This document shows positions 62,488-64,000 of a stretch of 64,000 bases of DNA, piece after piece; position 1 is the stretch's first letter; every line of letters begins with the position of its first letter. The translations under genes and the position numbers were made by a program. The DNA comes from Pseudomonas sessilinigenes (GTDB taxonomy: Bacteria; Pseudomonadota; Gammaproteobacteria; Pseudomonadales; Pseudomonadaceae): NCBI RefSeq assembly GCF_003850565.1, contig NZ_CP027706.1, forward strand, positions 6,585,001 through 6,649,000, written 5' to 3'. A model generated the notes under the pieces. It saw only the letters and a list, made by a program, of their open reading frames with translations. It was not told the DNA's origin and searched no databases.

Positions 62488-62910
62488 TGGTCATGTCTCC
62501 CGTGTTCAATGGCTGCGAAAAATGTGGACCCTGGCCGGCGAGAAAAAGATCTGCCGCCAAGCATTATTTTTTACCGGCAACCCGATTCGCACGCCCTTTA
62601 TCAGCCTGCAAGGGAGATAAAGGGCACGCAAAAAAAGATCTTTCATCACCAAGCGGTTTTCAATTCGCAAGCTTCTGTTTCATGAGCTTTACTCAGCCAA
62701 GTCACTTGGATGAGCAGGCTCGACAGCGGGTCGATCGGCATCGGGAGCCCCACCCCGCCATGGACAGCGCCTGCACCCCGGTGAAAAGCGACCAGGCCGG
62801 CAATGGCGTGGCGCGCCTAGAGCAGGGCTTCCGGGTGCGAAGTGAATGCTCGAAGTTGTGGCCGGTTCTTCCAGTCAACCGGTGTGCCTTGGGTCGAGGG
62901 AATTGATCTT
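62488..62910. other. 423-bp upstream region of the sugar transferase gene, with hairpin
   Basis: No convincing gene. A perfect 10-bp inverted repeat, GCCCTTTATC (62593-62602) with GATAAAGGGC (62616-62625), encloses a 13-base loop containing AGGGA. A-tracts flank GATC sites at 62548 and 62629. It is not a terminator (no T-tract in either direction). The region should hold the promoter and leader of the gene at 62911. Confidence 0.45.
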
Positions 62911-64000
62911 ATGCGGTTGCAACCTGTAGACAGCCTGTTACTGACTCGACCCAGCATGGTCGAGTATTTCCTGTTCGGTATCCGCGTAGCCCACGGCATG
63001 ACCGCGATCCTTCCAGGGCTCCTGCTACTGCTGCTGGCGAACGACCTGCCCAATACCCTGAAGAGCGACCTAACCATCCTCGCGTTCTTCGGCGTCATCA
63101 GCGTGCTGATCTTCCAGGCCCTGGGGGTCTACGCCGAATCCATCTTCAGCAACTTGCTGCGCTTCCAACTGACCCTGTTCGCCTGGTCGGCCTCCTTTTG
63201 CGTGCTGTTGTTCATGCACCACTCGATGCTGATGTTCAACGCCATCGACAATCGCGGGCTGCTGGCCTGGTTCTTTGGCAGTTTCGTGCTGTTCGGAATC
63301 GAGCGCCTGATCCTGCTGACCCTGTTCCAGCAACTGATGCAGCGGGGCGTGTTCCTGCAGAACGCGGTCATTCTCGGCGCCACGGAAAATGGCCAGCGCC
63401 TGGCCGAATACCTGGCCCAGCACCAGGACATCCGTTCCGGCGTCATCGGTTTCATCGACGACCGAATCGGCCGCCTGCCCAAGGTGCTGTGCAACCTGCC
63501 GCTGCTGGGCAACTCCAGCGACCTGGAACGGCTGATCCGCGAGGAGAAGGTCACCCAAGTCCTGGTCGCCCTGCCCTGGTCGGCGGAAAGCCGCATGGCC
63601 TACGTCATTCGTGAACTGCGCCGGCTCCCGGTGAACGTGTTGCTGGTTCCCGACATGGTGGCCTTCCGGCATGCCCACAACCGCATCACCGAAGTCGCCA
63701 ACCTGCCGATGTTCAACGCCTCCGAGGTCCCCCTGCGAGGCTGGTCGCCGTTCTTCAAGCGCCTGGAGGACATGATCCTGTCCACTATTGCCCTGGTCCT
63801 GCTGTCCCCGGTGATGCTGCTGGTGGCCCTGGCGATCAAGCTGGATTCCAGGGGCCCGGTGCTGTTCAAGCAAAAGCGCTATGGCTACAACAACCGGCTG
63901 ATCCAGGTCTACAAGTTCCGTTCCATGCACCAGCACATGAGTGATGCCAACGCCGAGAAGCAGACTACCCGCGGCGATCCACGCATCACCCGGGTCGGGC
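62911..64000 (+). CDS. Polyprenyl-phosphate glucose phosphotransferase (PslA/WcaJ-like), partial
   Basis: Runs off the right edge; 363 codons visible from ATG 62911 (MRLQPVDSLLLTRPSM), behind AGGGAA 8 bases upstream. Four N-terminal TM helices (TAILPGLLLLLLAND, ILAFFGVISVLIFQALGVY, LFAWSASFCVLLF, GLLAWFFGSFVLFGIERL), a CoA-binding-like Rossmann domain (NAVILGATENGQRLAEYL), a fifth membrane helix (LSTIALVLLSPVMLLVALAIKL), then the start of the catalytic bacterial sugar transferase domain (GPVLFKQKRYGYNN and VYKFRSM). It loads the first sugar on undecaprenyl phosphate for exopolysaccharide synthesis. As first gene after a long leader it fits pslA, but that is a synteny guess. Confidence 0.85.
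   Translation, partial: MRLQPVDSLLLTRPSMVEYFLFGIRVAHGMTAILPGLLLLLLANDLPNTLKSDLTILAFFGVISVLIFQALGVYAESIFSNLLRFQLTLFAWSASFCVLLFMHHSMLMFNAIDNRGLLAWFFGSFVLFGIERLILLTLFQQLMQRGVFLQNAVILGATENGQRLAEYLAQHQDIRSGVIGFIDDRIGRLPKVLCNLPLLGNSSDLERLIREEKVTQVLVALPWSAESRMAYVIRELRRLPVNVLLVPDMVAFRHAHNRITEVANLPMFNASEVPLRGWSPFFKRLEDMILSTIALVLLSPVMLLVALAIKLDSRGPVLFKQKRYGYNNRLIQVYKFRSMHQHMSDANAEKQTTRGDPRITRVG

Noticed and set aside
62593..62625. Perfect 10-bp inverted repeat as terminator of the yegS-like region
   Set aside because: Followed by an A-tract on the plus strand and located upstream of, not after, the gene read toward the left; no T-tract in either direction.

Overview
The window is chromosomal DNA from a fluorescent Pseudomonas, most likely of the P. 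fluorescens/protegens/chlororaphis group. GC content is high, codon use is even, and genes are packed tightly with stop/start overlaps. The left-middle part holds a large share of the pyoverdine siderophore machinery: the NRPS PvdL, the sigma factor PvdS, the aminotransferase PvdH, an MbtH protein and the complete fpvGHJK-fpvCDEF iron-release operon. I see no rRNA, tRNA, insertion sequence, prophage or CRISPR array.

Layout. 1-7.8 kb: housekeeping and accessory genes (RhtA-type exporter, lipoproteins, a TetR-controlled SDR plus DsbA-like isomerase pair, aminopeptidase P, a stand-alone cysteine desulfurase, a LysE exporter). 7.9-12.3 kb: an organosulfur module, msuE-msuD-msuC-sfnR, behind a sigma-54 promoter with an upstream palindrome cluster. 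12.3-13.9 kb: soxR divergent from a small ABM monooxygenase, then a VOC protein. 14.0-20.3 kb: fpvGHJKCDEF. 20.4-23.3 kb: a palindromic repeat, a methyltransferase, and mbtH/pvdH behind a perfect PvdS-type promoter. 23.3-28.8 kb: dsbRS divergent from dsbD-dsbE-dsbG. 28.9-31.0 kb: two tandem paralogues of unknown function with a ParB/sulfiredoxin-like DGHYR motif. 31.2-45.1 kb: pvdL and the divergent pvdS. 45.1-47.1 kb: a Cys-containing small protein, a periplasmic solute-binding protein and atuR. 47.3-55.6 kb: atuABCDEF for acyclic terpene (citronellol/geraniol) catabolism. 55.7-62.5 kb: an exonuclease, ppnP, a MOSC protein, cheV, an orphan gene, a histidine kinase/response regulator pair and a YegS-type lipid kinase. 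62.9 kb to the end: the 5' part of a polyprenyl-phosphate sugar transferase gene (PslA/WcaJ type) that runs off the window.

How it works together. Under iron starvation Fur should release the pvdS promoter, where a sigma-70 promoter and a Fur box are superimposed. PvdS should then drive pvdL and pvdH-mbtH. PvdH makes the diaminobutyrate that the last PvdL module selects (its pocket residues read as a Dab code). FpvGHJK/CDEF should strip iron from returned ferripyoverdine in the periplasm and import it. The msu genes release sulfite from methanesulfonate-type compounds. The atu genes route citronellyl-CoA through carboxylation and hydration.

The least described elements are the tandem DGHYR paralogues at 28.9-31.0 kb, the composite msu promoter, the SDR proteins with altered catalytic residues, and the palindromic element after fpvF. 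Functions given by gene name rest on family and synteny knowledge recalled without a database search.
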